Assembly: GCA_965206315.1 (NCBI GenBank)
Contig: OZ242210.1
Coordinates: 744,001 to 808,000, forward strand
Length of the DNA stretch: 64,000 nucleotides
Direction of reading: 5' to 3'
Source: Bin16 sp965206315
GTDB taxonomy: Bacteria; Chloroflexota; Dehalococcoidia; Lucifugimonadales; Australimonadaceae
In this document: positions 43,683 to 52,038 of the stretch, piece after piece
Layout of the letters: each line of letters opens with the position of its first letter
Position numbering within the stretch: the first letter of the stretch is position 1
Made by a program: the position numbers and the translations under genes
The notes under the pieces: model-generated
The model's input: the letters and a program-made list of their open reading frames with translations, nothing else
Told to the model about the DNA's origin: nothing
Database searches by the model: none

Positions 43683-44002
43683 CGGCGCGTCCCTCTCGAC
43701 AGGCGAAACCTCCGCTGACTGAGCAATCAGTTTAATCGCGCCTCGGAAGCATCGGAATGAGATTGGCTTGCGCGTAAGCACACGTTGCGCGCAGCGCCCC
43801 CTTATTTGTCATTCCGAGCGGAGCCGACCGGCGGTAGCCGATGGCGGAGCCCCGCGCTTTAGCGCGCAGAATCCTCTCGGGAAAGCATTGGCCATATAAC
43901 CAACGTCACCTGAGAGATGTTTCGACTGCGCTTCGGGCTGCGCCTTCAACTCCGCTCAACATGACAACGTAGGCTCGTCATTCGGGCGGCGCTCCCGTCT
44001 GG
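43683..44002. repeat. Intergenic region with dispersed repeats before gatC
   Basis: No gene is supported. GTCATTCCGAGCGGAGCCGA with GGCGGTAGCCGATGGCGGAG (43807-43853), CGCGCTTTAGCGCG and a copy of AACTCCGCTCAACATGACAA (about 43948-43967) belong to the repeat set. 43683-43800 is less G+C rich and may hold the promoter of the minus-strand gene. Confidence 0.65.
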
Positions 44003-44008
44003 TAGACT
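44000..44008 (+). promoter_or_regulatory. Candidate extended -10 promoter of gatCA, very short leader
   Basis: TGGTAGACT (44000-44008) ends only 12 bp before the gatC ATG, and no ribosome-binding site separates them, so a leaderless or nearly leaderless mRNA is possible. Confidence 0.35.
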
Positions 44009-44020
44009 GGTGCGCGCCCC

Positions 44021-44335
44021 ATGACCAACCAACCGGAACCCGAACTCTCCGTCGAGCAAGTGCGGCAGGTGGCCGCGCTCTGCCACATCGGGCTCACCGA
44101 TGAAGAGGCCGAGCAGCTGCGCGCCGAGATGGCCAAGCTCCTCGACGAAGTCAGCGTCCTCCAGCGCATAGACACCTCCGGCGTCGAGCCGACGGGTCAT
44201 GCGGTGGAAGAGGTCCACACGGTCATGCGCGACGACGTCTCCCGCCCGCCGCTCGAGCGCGAGGACGTCCTCGCCAACGCCCCGCGGCGCGAAGGCTCTT
44301 TCTTCCGGGTACGAGCCGTGATGGATGAGTCCTGA
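44021..44335 (+). CDS. gatC: Asp/Glu-tRNA amidotransferase subunit C
   Basis: A 104-residue subunit that wraps around GatA and stabilises the GatCAB transamidase, which converts Glu-tRNA(Gln) or Asp-tRNA(Asn) to the amide form. It shows SVEQVRQVAALCHIGLTDEE, then LRAEMAKLLDEVSVLQRIDT and the typical MRDDVSRPPLEREDVLANAP, ending with FFRVRAVMD. gatA follows after 3 bp; gatB is not in the window. Confidence 0.95.
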   Translation: MTNQPEPELSVEQVRQVAALCHIGLTDEEAEQLRAEMAKLLDEVSVLQRIDTSGVEPTGHAVEEVHTVMRDDVSRPPLEREDVLANAPRREGSFFRVRAVMDES

Positions 44336-44338
44336 CCG

Positions 44339-45793
44339 ATGAGCGACCTGCACTATCAGACCGTAACCCGGATGTCCCGCGCCCTGGCTGAGAGAGAGGT
44401 CTCTTCCGTGGAGCTCACGGAGGCCCACCTGGAGCGCATCGCCGAGCTGGACCCGGGCATCGGCGCTTACCTTGCGGTAACGCCCGGTACTGCGCGGGCG
44501 CAGGCCGCCGAGGCTGACCGCCGCATCGCGCAGGGCGGTGCAGGGCCGCTGACCGGCGTCCCCCTGCAGCTCAAGGACAACCTCTCCACGCGCGGCATCC
44601 CCACCACCTGCGCATCGCTCATGCTGGACGGCTACACGCCTCCCTACGACGCCACCGTGACCGCCCGCCTCGCCGAGGCCGGGGGCGCACTCCTCGGCAA
44701 GGGCAACATGGACGAGTTCGCCATGGGCTCCTCCAACGAGACCTCGGCGTTCAAGACCGTCCACAACCCCTGGGACCTCTCCCGCGTGCCCGGCGGATCG
44801 AGCGGCGGGCCCGCGGCGGCAGTCGCTGCGGGGCTGGCGCCGTACTCGCTCGGCTCGGACACCGGCGGCTCCATACGACAGCCTGCCGCCCTCTGCGGCA
44901 TCGTCGGCCTCAAGCCGACCTACGGCCTCGTCTCGCGCTACGGCCTCGTCGCATTCGCATCCTCACTCGACCAGATCGGCCCCCTGACGCGTTCCGTGGA
45001 GGACGCCGCGGTCGTGCTCAACGCCATCGCCGGGCCCGACCCGTTGGACTCCACCAGCATTCCCGCAGAGCCGCAGGACTACACGGATGGACTCGAAGAC
45101 GGCGTGCGGGGACTGCGCATCGGCGTCGTGCCGGAGTACCTCGGCGACGGCATCGACCCGGCGGTCGCGGAGTCGGTGAAAGCCGCGCTCGCCGTACTCG
45201 AGTCACAGGGTGCGATCGTCGAGGAGGTCGCCCTGCCCACGTCGCGAGCGGCGCTTGCGGTCTACTACGTCCTCGCGCCGTCCGAGTGTTCCGCAAACCT
45301 CGCCCGGTACGACGGCGTGAAGTACGGCTACTCCGACCAGGAAGCGGACGGCATGTGGGCCGCTTTGGACGCGACGCGGCGCAACGGCTTCGGCGCGGAG
45401 GTGCGCCGGCGCATCCTCATGGGAGCGTACGCGCTCTCAGCCGGCTACTACGACGCCTACTACAAGAAGGCCCAGCAGGTGCGGACGCTCATCCGCCGGG
45501 AGTTCCACGACGCTTTCCAGCGCGTTGACGTCCTGGCGCTCCCCACCTCTCCGACCACGGCATTCGAGATCGGCGGCATCGTCGATCCCATCGTCATGCA
45601 CGCGAACGACATCTGCACCATCCCCGCGAACATCGCGGGCATCCCCGGCATCTCGGTCCCGTGCGGGTTCGCGGACGGCCTCCCCATCGGGCTGCAACTG
45701 CTCGGCCCCCACCTGAGCGAGCCCACGCTCCTCCGCGCCGCTTACGCCTACGAACAGGCGTCGGATTGGCGCGACCGGCATCCCGCCCTCTAG
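44339..45793 (+). CDS. gatA: Asp/Glu-tRNA amidotransferase subunit A
   Basis: A 484-residue amidase that releases ammonia from glutamine for the transamidation. The Ser-cisSer-Lys triad is visible: K79 in QLKDN, S154 in PGGSSGG and S178 in SDTGGSIRQPA. The flanking GLVSRYGLVAFASSLDQIGP and the C-terminal LGPHLSEPTLLRAAYAYEQ are typical. It is co-transcribed with gatC. An intrinsic terminator lies about 110 bp downstream. Confidence 0.97.
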   Translation: MSDLHYQTVTRMSRALAEREVSSVELTEAHLERIAELDPGIGAYLAVTPGTARAQAAEADRRIAQGGAGPLTGVPLQLKDNLSTRGIPTTCASLMLDGYTPPYDATVTARLAEAGGALLGKGNMDEFAMGSSNETSAFKTVHNPWDLSRVPGGSSGGPAAAVAAGLAPYSLGSDTGGSIRQPAALCGIVGLKPTYGLVSRYGLVAFASSLDQIGPLTRSVEDAAVVLNAIAGPDPLDSTSIPAEPQDYTDGLEDGVRGLRIGVVPEYLGDGIDPAVAESVKAALAVLESQGAIVEEVALPTSRAALAVYYVLAPSECSANLARYDGVKYGYSDQEADGMWAALDATRRNGFGAEVRRRILMGAYALSAGYYDAYYKKAQQVRTLIRREFHDAFQRVDVLALPTSPTTAFEIGGIVDPIVMHANDICTIPANIAGIPGISVPCGFADGLPIGLQLLGPHLSEPTLLRAAYAYEQASDWRDRHPAL

Positions 45794-45902
45794 GCGGTGG
45801 GGGCGGGGCAGGTCAGAGCGGGCGTGGCCAGGGCGTGGTTGACAGAGGCGGCCAGCGTGTAGATACTGTCCATACCCCCCCTATCGATTCGACGGTAGGG
45901 TC

Positions 45903-45936
45903 GAGACCGCCCTCGTGGCGGTCTCTGTCTTTGTGA
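45903..45936 (+). terminator. Intrinsic terminator after gatA
   Basis: The stem GAGACCGCC (45903-45911) with GGCGGTCTC (45917-45925) has a 5-nt loop and is followed by TGTCTTTGTG. Confidence 0.8.
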
Positions 45937-45983
45937 GGAGTACCGACGCACCTTTTCCCCGCCTGCGCTTGGGATGACATCCC

Positions 45984-46790
45984 CTACCGCGTGATGTCAC
46001 GCCGCTGGAACAGCACGAGCGCGGCCACGAACCCCGCGAACCCGATGCCGAACAGCACCACCACGTCGCGCAGCAGCGTCGTGCCGTTCGTTGCCACTGC
46101 CAGGGGATCGAAGTAGTAGAAGATCGATAGGGGCGCCAGCGGCTCCGCCGGGCCCCATATCGCCCCCACGAAGTCGAGGAAGTACATCACCGTCAGTATC
46201 CCGGCGGTGACGGATACCGTGCGGCCGCCGTCCGAGCTCACGGCGGAGAGCAGCACTGCGATGCCGCCCGCCGCCAGGAGCACGCCCAGCTCGTTCAGCT
46301 GGGCCAGCATCAGCGTCCCGCCTTCCACGTCGCCGGCGAGACCCGTGAGCGACGCCCCCGCCAGCGAACCCAGCCAGGACATCGTTACGATGACCACAGC
46401 CCCCACCACCAGCACGCCTATCTTCGCCGCCAGGTAGCGCCAGCGCGCCATGGGCGACGCGAGCAGCATCAGCACCGTGCCGCGCTCGATCTCGCGCGCT
46501 GCCGCGCCGCCCGATACCGACAGCACGAACGCGAGACCCGCGATGATGTACACCGGGTGCCGGTAGTCGAGCGCGATGTAGCTTGTGAGGGAAGTCCCGA
46601 ACCCTCCCTGCGCGCGGAACATGGCGGTCATCGGCGCGGGCAGCGATTCGAACAGATCGGCGAACGCTTCCAGTCCTCCGAAGGCGTCGAACGTATAGAC
46701 GATGATCAGGCTCATCACGAACAGCCCCACCGAGACGGCCAACAGCCCGATGCGGTGCGAGCGGAGCGTGTACGTGAATACGCTAAGCAT
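45984..46790 (-). CDS. ABC-2 type transporter permease
   Basis: A 268-residue membrane protein with about six helices and the ABC-2 layout. It begins MLSVFTYTLRSHRIGLLAVS and contains the cytoplasmic AAAREIERGTVLMLLASPMA (ERG-x-lxLLLs motif) before helix 3. It pairs with the ATPase encoded upstream, overlapping it by 8 bp. The exported substrate is unknown; such two-gene exporters often handle drugs, antimicrobial peptides or membrane components. Confidence 0.88.
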   Translation of the reverse strand: MLSVFTYTLRSHRIGLLAVSVGLFVMSLIIVYTFDAFGGLEAFADLFESLPAPMTAMFRAQGGFGTSLTSYIALDYRHPVYIIAGLAFVLSVSGGAAAREIERGTVLMLLASPMARWRYLAAKIGVLVVGAVVIVTMSWLGSLAGASLTGLAGDVEGGTLMLAQLNELGVLLAAGGIAVLLSAVSSDGGRTVSVTAGILTVMYFLDFVGAIWGPAEPLAPLSIFYYFDPLAVATNGTTLLRDVVVLFGIGFAGFVAALVLFQRRDITR

Positions 46791-47712
46791 CCGCCAGCTC
46801 CCTGCCCCCGCCTTCGCCGTAGAAGCCCATGAACAGGTCCTCCAGGCTCAACCGCTCGTAGGTCATGTCGGCTATGTCGTGCTTCGCCAGGGCCCGCAGC
46901 ACCTCGTTGATGTCGCCGGAGATGGCCAGCGTCCACGTTGCGCCTTCCTGCGACAACACCTCCACGCCGGGTATGGCAAGCCCGCCGGATGGCGGCGTCC
47001 GGAACTCCACCTCCATCGTGCGCGCCTTGCCCTCGCGCAGCGCCTCCACCGACCCCGTCCCGACGATGCGGCCGTCGCGGATGAGCGCCACCCGCTCGCA
47101 GACCTCCTCCACGTCGGACAGGACGTGGGACGACATGAACACCGTCGCGCCTCTGTCCCGCGCCTCCCTGATGATTGCGAACAGCTCCTGCCGCATCAGC
47201 GGGTCGAGCGCCTCGGTCGGCTCGTCCATGATCAGCACGTCGGGATCGTGCTGCATCGCCTGCACGAGCGCCAGCTTCTTCGCCATGCCCGAGGAGTACC
47301 CTTTCACCTTCCGCCGGAGTGCGGAGTCCGGGAGTTCCAGGCGCTCCAGCAGCTCCGCTTGGCGAGGGAGTCTGCCCCGGATGCCCCTCAGGCTCGCGAC
47401 GTAGTTCAGGAAGTCCTGCCCGGTGAAGCCGCTGGCGAACGCCACCACGTCCGGCAGGAAGCCGAGCCGCGCCTTGATGGCGACCGTCTCCCCCCAGGCC
47501 TCCATCCCCAGCACCCGGGCGGCGCCCTGGTCCGCACGGATGAACCCGGTCAGGACACGGATAGTCGTGGTCTTGCCGGCGCCGTTCGGGCCGAGGAAGC
47601 CGAATATCTCGCCCTGCTCGACCGAGAGGTCGACGCCGCGCAGTGCCTCCACGGCGCCGAAACGCTTGTGGACACCCGCAACGGTGAGCGCCTGCACCCC
47701 GGCCTCACTCAT
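46783..47712 (-). CDS. ABC transporter ATP-binding protein (CcmA/DrrA-type)
   Basis: A 309-residue ATPase. Walker A is FLGPNGAGKTTTIRVL, the Q-loop region is IKARLGFLPDVVAF, the signature is YSSGMAKKLALVQAM, Walker B is VLIMDEPTEALDP and the switch His is in MSSHVLSDVEEV. A C-terminal domain of about 90 residues follows, as in multidrug-type exporters. The ATG at 47712 overlaps the recF stop by 4 bp, and its own end overlaps the permease by 8 bp, so recF and the exporter form one transcriptional unit. Confidence 0.93.
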   Translation of the reverse strand: MSEAGVQALTVAGVHKRFGAVEALRGVDLSVEQGEIFGFLGPNGAGKTTTIRVLTGFIRADQGAARVLGMEAWGETVAIKARLGFLPDVVAFASGFTGQDFLNYVASLRGIRGRLPRQAELLERLELPDSALRRKVKGYSSGMAKKLALVQAMQHDPDVLIMDEPTEALDPLMRQELFAIIREARDRGATVFMSSHVLSDVEEVCERVALIRDGRIVGTGSVEALREGKARTMEVEFRTPPSGGLAIPGVEVLSQEGATWTLAISGDINEVLRALAKHDIADMTYERLSLEDLFMGFYGEGGGRELADA

Positions 47713-48842
47713 GCAGCGTCCCCGGTCATCATCTGCCCGTCCTGGACCCGAAGATGGTGGGCAGCGTGCAGGAAGACGTCGGGCAGGGCATGGGGGTCGG
47801 CGGTCGTCACGATGGTCTGAGGATAGCAACACGCTTCTTCCAGCACGAGTTTCCTGCGGCGTTCGTCGAGCTCGGACAGCGCATCGTCCAGCAGCAGCAG
47901 CGGTTGGTCGCCTCTGCGCTCAGCCAGCAAGCGCGCCTCGCCCAGCCGCATCGCCAGCGCGGCCAGCCGGGCCTGCCCTCGCGAGGCGTGCCGCGCCGCT
48001 TCCACGCCGTTCAGCATCAGCCGCAGATCGTCGCGATGAGGGCCGACGACCGTCATGCCTCGCGCTCGTTCCTGGTCGCGCGATGCACGCAGCGCTTCCC
48101 TCAGCGCACGCTCCTCATCCCCGTCTTCGAGCTCCGCAGTCGTCCCTGCGTACGCTATCGACAGCGCGTCCTGCGACGACAGGCGCTCGAATGCGGACGC
48201 GATGAACGCTGCCAGCGTCGCCATGGACGACCGCCGTTCACGCAGCACGACGGCGCCTTCCTTCACCAGCGCATCGTCCCAGAACGTGAGCTCTTCGTCC
48301 CTGGCGCGCCCCTCGCGCATCGCGCGCAAGAGCGTGTTCCGCTGCGCCAGCACCCGGTGGTACCGCGAGAGCGTCTGCACGTACCGGCGCGATACCTGCG
48401 CGAGCAATACGTCGAGGTAGCGCCTGCGTCCGCTCGGAGGGCCAGACACCAGATCGATGTCCTCGGCGGCGAAGAGCACGGCGCCCATCATCCCCACGAG
48501 GTCGGAAGTCCGCTTCGGCGTGCCGTTCACCCGGACCTGCTTGGAGGTGCTGTTGCCCTCCCTGCAGTCCAGGCCGACGCGCAGCTCGAGTGCGCCCTGC
48601 GGCCCTTCGAGCGCTGCCGCCACGATCGTATACCCTCCGGCTTCCGCTGCCTGCCACGAGACGAGGTCGCGCTCCGTCACCGCGCGGTACGACTTGCCGA
48701 TGGCAAGCAGGTATACCGCTTCCAGCAGATTGCTCTTGCCCTGCCCGTTCTCGCCGCTGATGACGGTGAGTCCCGGCCCCAGCGCAAGGTCAAGCTGCCG
48801 GTAGGAGCGGAAGTTCGTGAGTGTCAGGTTCGTGAGTTGCAT
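47709..48842 (-). CDS. recF: DNA replication/repair protein RecF
   Basis: A 377-residue SMC-like ATPase that loads RecA at gaps with RecO and RecR. Visible are NLTLTNFRSY, Walker A SGENGQGKSNLLEA (about 31-44), the signature-containing central part and Walker B/D-loop LLLLDDALSELDERRR. The ATG at 48842 fits the usual N-terminus. A TTG at 48851, closer to GGAGGTGGTGATT, would add three residues. The start codon lies within a perfect dyad, CATTTGC-T-GCAAATG (48840-48854). Unusually, a HicAB pair, not dnaN, is upstream. Confidence 0.94.
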   Translation of the reverse strand: MQLTNLTLTNFRSYRQLDLALGPGLTVISGENGQGKSNLLEAVYLLAIGKSYRAVTERDLVSWQAAEAGGYTIVAAALEGPQGALELRVGLDCREGNSTSKQVRVNGTPKRTSDLVGMMGAVLFAAEDIDLVSGPPSGRRRYLDVLLAQVSRRYVQTLSRYHRVLAQRNTLLRAMREGRARDEELTFWDDALVKEGAVVLRERRSSMATLAAFIASAFERLSSQDALSIAYAGTTAELEDGDEERALREALRASRDQERARGMTVVGPHRDDLRLMLNGVEAARHASRGQARLAALAMRLGEARLLAERRGDQPLLLLDDALSELDERRRKLVLEEACCYPQTIVTTADPHALPDVFLHAAHHLRVQDGQMMTGDAA

Positions 48843-48875
48843 TTGCTGCAAATGATAATCACCACCTCCCTTTCC

Positions 48876-49211
48876 CTAACGGCGCGATGCCAGCCGCTCG
48901 ACGACCAGACGGTTCATGCTGACGCCGGCTTCCGCGGCATCCATCGCAAGGGCGCGGTGTGTTTCCGGTGGGATACGGAGCGTGAGCGTCCCGCTGTAGC
49001 GCCGGATGGAGAGCGGCTCCGGGATCGGGGCGCCTTCCCTGCGCAGGTCGTCCACGATGAAAGCCACCAAGTCACGGATGCCTGCGAACGCCTTCTCGGG
49101 AGTGTCGTCCAGATGGCTGAGCAGCCCGAACTCGGCGCACGTCGCAACGTACTCCCCGTCCTCCTCGGACCAGGAGACCCTGTAGGTGTAGCGGTCTGCC
49201 TCTTCAGTCAT
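48876..49211 (-). CDS. hicB: HicB-family antitoxin
   Basis: A 111-residue protein. The N-terminal half is the HicB partial RNase H-like fold: YRVSWSEEDGEYVATCAEFG, then LSHLDDTPEKAFAGIRDLVA. The C-terminal half LTLRIPPETHRALAMDAAEA followed by VSMNRLVVERL is a ribbon-helix-helix DNA-binding domain, so it should neutralise HicA and repress its own promoter. The start ATG at 49211 overlaps the hicA stop by 4 bp. Confidence 0.88.
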   Translation of the reverse strand: MTEEADRYTYRVSWSEEDGEYVATCAEFGLLSHLDDTPEKAFAGIRDLVAFIVDDLRREGAPIPEPLSIRRYSGTLTLRIPPETHRALAMDAAEAGVSMNRLVVERLASRR

Positions 49212-49444
49212 TCCATCTCCTCCAGTTTGTCGATGGCCCTGAGCACCTGGCGCACCTGGTAAGGCTTGGCCATACCTCTGCGAGACTGGATATTGATACG
49301 CGGTTCCCCCTGCCAAGGCGTGCGGTAGACCAGGTGGCTGCCATGCCTCCTCGGCTCTCCGAAATAGAAGTCACAGACCTTCCGAAGCTCATCGAACCGG
49401 ACATTCCGAGGCTCCCTCCTGAGCCTGACTACTGCTTCATCCAT
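49208..49444 (-). CDS. hicA: HicA-family mRNA interferase toxin
   Basis: A 78-residue double-stranded-RNA-binding-like toxin. The catalytic His lies in RRHGSHLVYRTPW, followed by INIQ and KPYQVRQVLRAIDKL. An N-terminal extension (MDEAVVRLRREPRNVRFDEL) gives the first helix. It is translated just before HicB in the normal hicA-hicB order. The upstream region to 49574 carries a dispersed repeat and the likely promoter. Confidence 0.85.
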   Translation of the reverse strand: MDEAVVRLRREPRNVRFDELRKVCDFYFGEPRRHGSHLVYRTPWQGEPRINIQSRRGMAKPYQVRQVLRAIDKLEEME

Positions 49445-49494
49445 GTATGTATGGTAGCACTAATGCAATCAGCGTCAAGCGGCATCTCTCCCTG

Positions 49495-49565
49495 AGAGGA
49501 TTCTGCGCGCTAAAGCGCGGGACTCCGCCCTCGGCTATCGCCGACGGCTCCGCTCGGAATGACAA
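49495..49565. repeat. Dispersed repeat between terL and hicA
   Basis: CTGCGCGCTAAAGCGCGG and CGGCTATCGCCGACGGCTCC followed by GCTCGGAATGACAA match modules at 43807-43875 (inverted) and 61197-61250. Confidence 0.75.
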
Positions 49566-49574
49566 GCATCTCCA

Positions 49575-51068
49575 TCACCACACGCCGAGGTGCGGCGGCA
49601 GGGAGACGGAGTCCACGCTTCCGCCATCGTCGTCCTCCCTGCTGTCGCGCGGGGGGACGGGGACGCCGACCGGCGGGTGCGGGCGCGGGTTGAGGAGGAA
49701 CGGCTCGTAGCCGGTCCAGATCTGCAAGGACGGCGGGGTCATGAACGCGAGGGCGAGCGCGTCGGCGCGGTCGGGCGAGGGCAGATTCTTCTTGCGCAAC
49801 TCGCGCTTGCTCTCCATCACCACCTGCCCGGAACTGGAGACGTCGTAGCGCAGCGAGAGCAGTTGCGCCGCAAGCTCCTCGTTGTCCGGCAGCGCGATGA
49901 GGCGGTCGTTGATGAGGCGGCGCACCTCCCAGAAGATCTCGGAGCGCATGTTGGCAAAGCGTGTCGGGTGCATCGCCTTGCGCCCGAACTGCACGCCGCG
50001 GACGGGCGCTTTGAGCTCGCGCAGGCGGTCGACGACGCCCGCCCCGAGGCCTCCTTCGTCCACGAAGATCGCCTCCGCGCCGAGCTCACGGGCCATGAGT
50101 GCGGTCTCCCCGGCGGTGCGCATCGTGTCCACGCGCCCGAACGACTTGAGCGCAACGACGCGCTGCCCGCGGCGCGCGCAGAGCACCGACTCGTCGGTGC
50201 CGAACCGCCCCACGTCCACGCCGATGTAGACGGGCTCGCGGGCGTCGTCCTCTTGGGACGGCGCACCCTCGCCGGTGGGGGCGTCCTCGCGCATCGCGTC
50301 CTCGACGGCGGTCCGCCCCACGAGCGAGTCCTCCAGCGTGTCGGGGAACTGCGCGTAGACGGCCCCGATGAACTTGGGGTGGTCGTTGCCCCAGTGCAGC
50401 GCCTTGTCGGCGATGTCCTCGGCGGTGACGAGGCCGGGCCGCGCGGGCTCCTCGCCGGTGAGGTTGGGCGTCTCGTAGGCGGAGATGCGCATGCGCTCGT
50501 ACTGGTGGCGCTTCCCGTGGTGGGACTCGTAGAACGTGCCGGACGTGGAGAAGGCGTTGCCCGTCAGCAGCGTCTTCACCGCGTTGAGGCGGAGCGCGGC
50601 GTCGAAGTGGGACTCGCGGACGGCGTGGGCCTCGTCGACGATGAGGAGGAGTTCGGGCGAGTGGAAGCCGTGGATGTTGTCCGGGTTGTTCGTGGCGAAG
50701 CCGATGGCGAACCGGTCGGGGGAGATGAAGTACTTGCCCTTCGTGAGCTTGCCGCTGAGGGCGTCTCCGGCGGCATCGCAGACGGCGGCGAGCTCCTGCC
50801 AGAGCACCTCGCGCACCTGGCGGTTGGTGGAGGAGAGGACGACGACCTTCGCCTGGGCGCGCGTCTCGACCCACCAGAGGATGAGGCGAGCGAGGGCCCA
50901 GCCCTTACCGCAGCCGTTCGCGCCGACGACAGAGACGCGGCGGGAGGCGGCGACGGCGTTCAGCATCTCGCGCTGCTTCGAGTAGGGCTTCCCTGCCGCG
51001 CCGAGGACGTTCTCAACGAACCCGGCGGGGTCGTCCCGGTATTCTGGATAGCGGACCTCGTTGTTCAT
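49575..51068 (-). CDS. Orphan phage terminase large subunit (TerL)
   Basis: A 497-residue DNA-packaging motor with ATPase and nuclease domains. The Walker A position reads VVGANGCGKGWALA (49-56 core), where the usual Ser/Thr after GK is Gly. Walker B is LLLIVDEAHAV, followed by LLTGNAFSTSGTFYE. The RNase H-like nuclease acids are in YIGVDVGRFGTDESV, IFVDEGGLGAGVV and SPDRADALALAF. No portal, capsid or small terminase gene is nearby, so it is a lone remnant or a domesticated gene. The ATG at 51068 is preferred. Confidence 0.85.
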   Translation of the reverse strand: MNNEVRYPEYRDDPAGFVENVLGAAGKPYSKQREMLNAVAASRRVSVVGANGCGKGWALARLILWWVETRAQAKVVVLSSTNRQVREVLWQELAAVCDAAGDALSGKLTKGKYFISPDRFAIGFATNNPDNIHGFHSPELLLIVDEAHAVRESHFDAALRLNAVKTLLTGNAFSTSGTFYESHHGKRHQYERMRISAYETPNLTGEEPARPGLVTAEDIADKALHWGNDHPKFIGAVYAQFPDTLEDSLVGRTAVEDAMREDAPTGEGAPSQEDDAREPVYIGVDVGRFGTDESVLCARRGQRVVALKSFGRVDTMRTAGETALMARELGAEAIFVDEGGLGAGVVDRLRELKAPVRGVQFGRKAMHPTRFANMRSEIFWEVRRLINDRLIALPDNEELAAQLLSLRYDVSSSGQVVMESKRELRKKNLPSPDRADALALAFMTPPSLQIWTGYEPFLLNPRPHPPVGVPVPPRDSREDDDGGSVDSVSLPPHLGVW

Positions 51069-51119
51069 TGCGTGCCTTCCGTTCCGATGCCGTCCTTCGT
51101 GATGCTCCGTGCCTTTCGT

Positions 51120-51156
51120 TAACCAAAAGAGCCCCGGCCTCTGATGGCCGGGGCTC
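51120..51156 (-). terminator. Strong hairpin in the terL leader
   Basis: AGCCCCGGCC (51130-51139) pairs with GGCCGGGGCT (51146-51155) around a 6-nt loop. On the minus strand it is followed by CTTTTGGTT, an intrinsic terminator 60 bp before terL. No minus-strand gene precedes it, so it may end a small RNA or attenuate terL. Confidence 0.65.
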
Positions 51157-51291
51157 GTCCCCGATCGCTGCTTTCGTGCGCCCTGCAGTGGGAGCGCACC
51201 GTTTGCATACATGATAACCGGCGGGGTGTTACTTACGCAACTATGGGGCGTCGCAGGGCGTACAAAGGTGAAGGGAAGCGGGATCCCCGTG

Positions 51292-51300
51292 TGCTAGGAT
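51292..51300 (+). promoter_or_regulatory. Candidate extended -10 promoter of the MNT gene
   Basis: TGCTAGGAT (51292-51300) matches an extended -10. It lies 49 bp before the start codon. Confidence 0.4.
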
Positions 51301-51348
51301 GGAGATACGTGGAGCCCAGAATCGGCTCGCAGACGAGGAGTGACGGGT

Positions 51349-51660
51349 ATGGCCGAGCAAGTCCTGGACGACGTCATAGCCCGCATCGTTGACGTGGCGG
51401 CGCCGGAGAAGATCATCCTGTTCGGCTCCGCCGCGCGCGGCGAAACCGGCCGCAATAGCGACCTCGACCTGCTCATCATCAAGGACGGAGCCGACGAGCT
51501 GGACCTCATGGCCCGCATCTACAAGAGGCTGCACGGTGTCGGCGCGGCGGTCGACGCGATCGTGGTGTCCCCCCAGGACGTGGAACGCTACAAGGACAGC
51601 CACGCACTGGTCATCAAGCCCGCTTTGCAAGAGGGCACGGTAGTGTATGAATCTGCCTGA
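51349..51660 (+). CDS. MNT-type nucleotidyltransferase antitoxin
   Basis: A 103-residue minimal nucleotidyltransferase. The signature FGSAARGETGRNSDLDLLI is intact, with GS at 26-27 and D38 and D40 as metal ligands, followed by VDAIVVSPQDVERYKDS. In HEPN-MNT (HepT-MntA) modules this protein AMPylates and silences the HEPN RNase toxin. GAGGAG (51335-51340) is well placed for the ATG at 51349. Its 3' end overlaps the start of the HEPN gene by 14 bp. Confidence 0.88.
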   Translation: MAEQVLDDVIARIVDVAAPEKIILFGSAARGETGRNSDLDLLIIKDGADELDLMARIYKRLHGVGAAVDAIVVSPQDVERYKDSHALVIKPALQEGTVVYESA

Positions 51661-52038
51661 GCGATTCCCTCCCGACGACCCCAGGAGTGGCTGAACCGCG
51701 CCAGGAGCAATCTCGCCCTGGCGAAGAACCGCATCCCAGATGCTTACTTGGAAGACCTGTGCTTCGAAGCACAGCAGGCGGCAGAGAAGGCCATCAAGGC
51801 CGTGCTCATCGCGTCTGGCATCGAGTTCCCGTACGTGCACGATCTGGCACGCCTGTTGTCCCTGCTTGAGGAATCGGGCATCGCCGTGCCGGACGTTGTG
51901 CGCAGGGCAGAACAACTCACCCCGTACGCAATGATCGGGCGATACCCGGGACCAACAAGGCCCGTTTCTCCTGATGACCACGCTAAGGCGGCGGAACTCT
52001 CCGAGGCTGTAGTCCGATAGGCCGAGACGATCTTGTAA
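51647..52038 (+). pseudogene. Decayed HEPN-domain toxin
   Basis: The reading frame MNLPERFPPDDP from the ATG at 51647 is broken in a CCCC run (51679-51682). One added C would continue it as QEWLNRARSNLALAKNR, then DLCFEAQQAAEKAIKAVLIA and FPYVHDLARLLSLL, a clear HEPN (PF05168-like) domain. A second lesion follows: after SEAVVR a TAG (52018-52020) replaces the expected Trp codon, and AETIL then TAA (52036-52038) remain. Two independent lesions argue for real decay rather than one sequencing error. The antitoxin upstream is intact. Confidence 0.85.
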
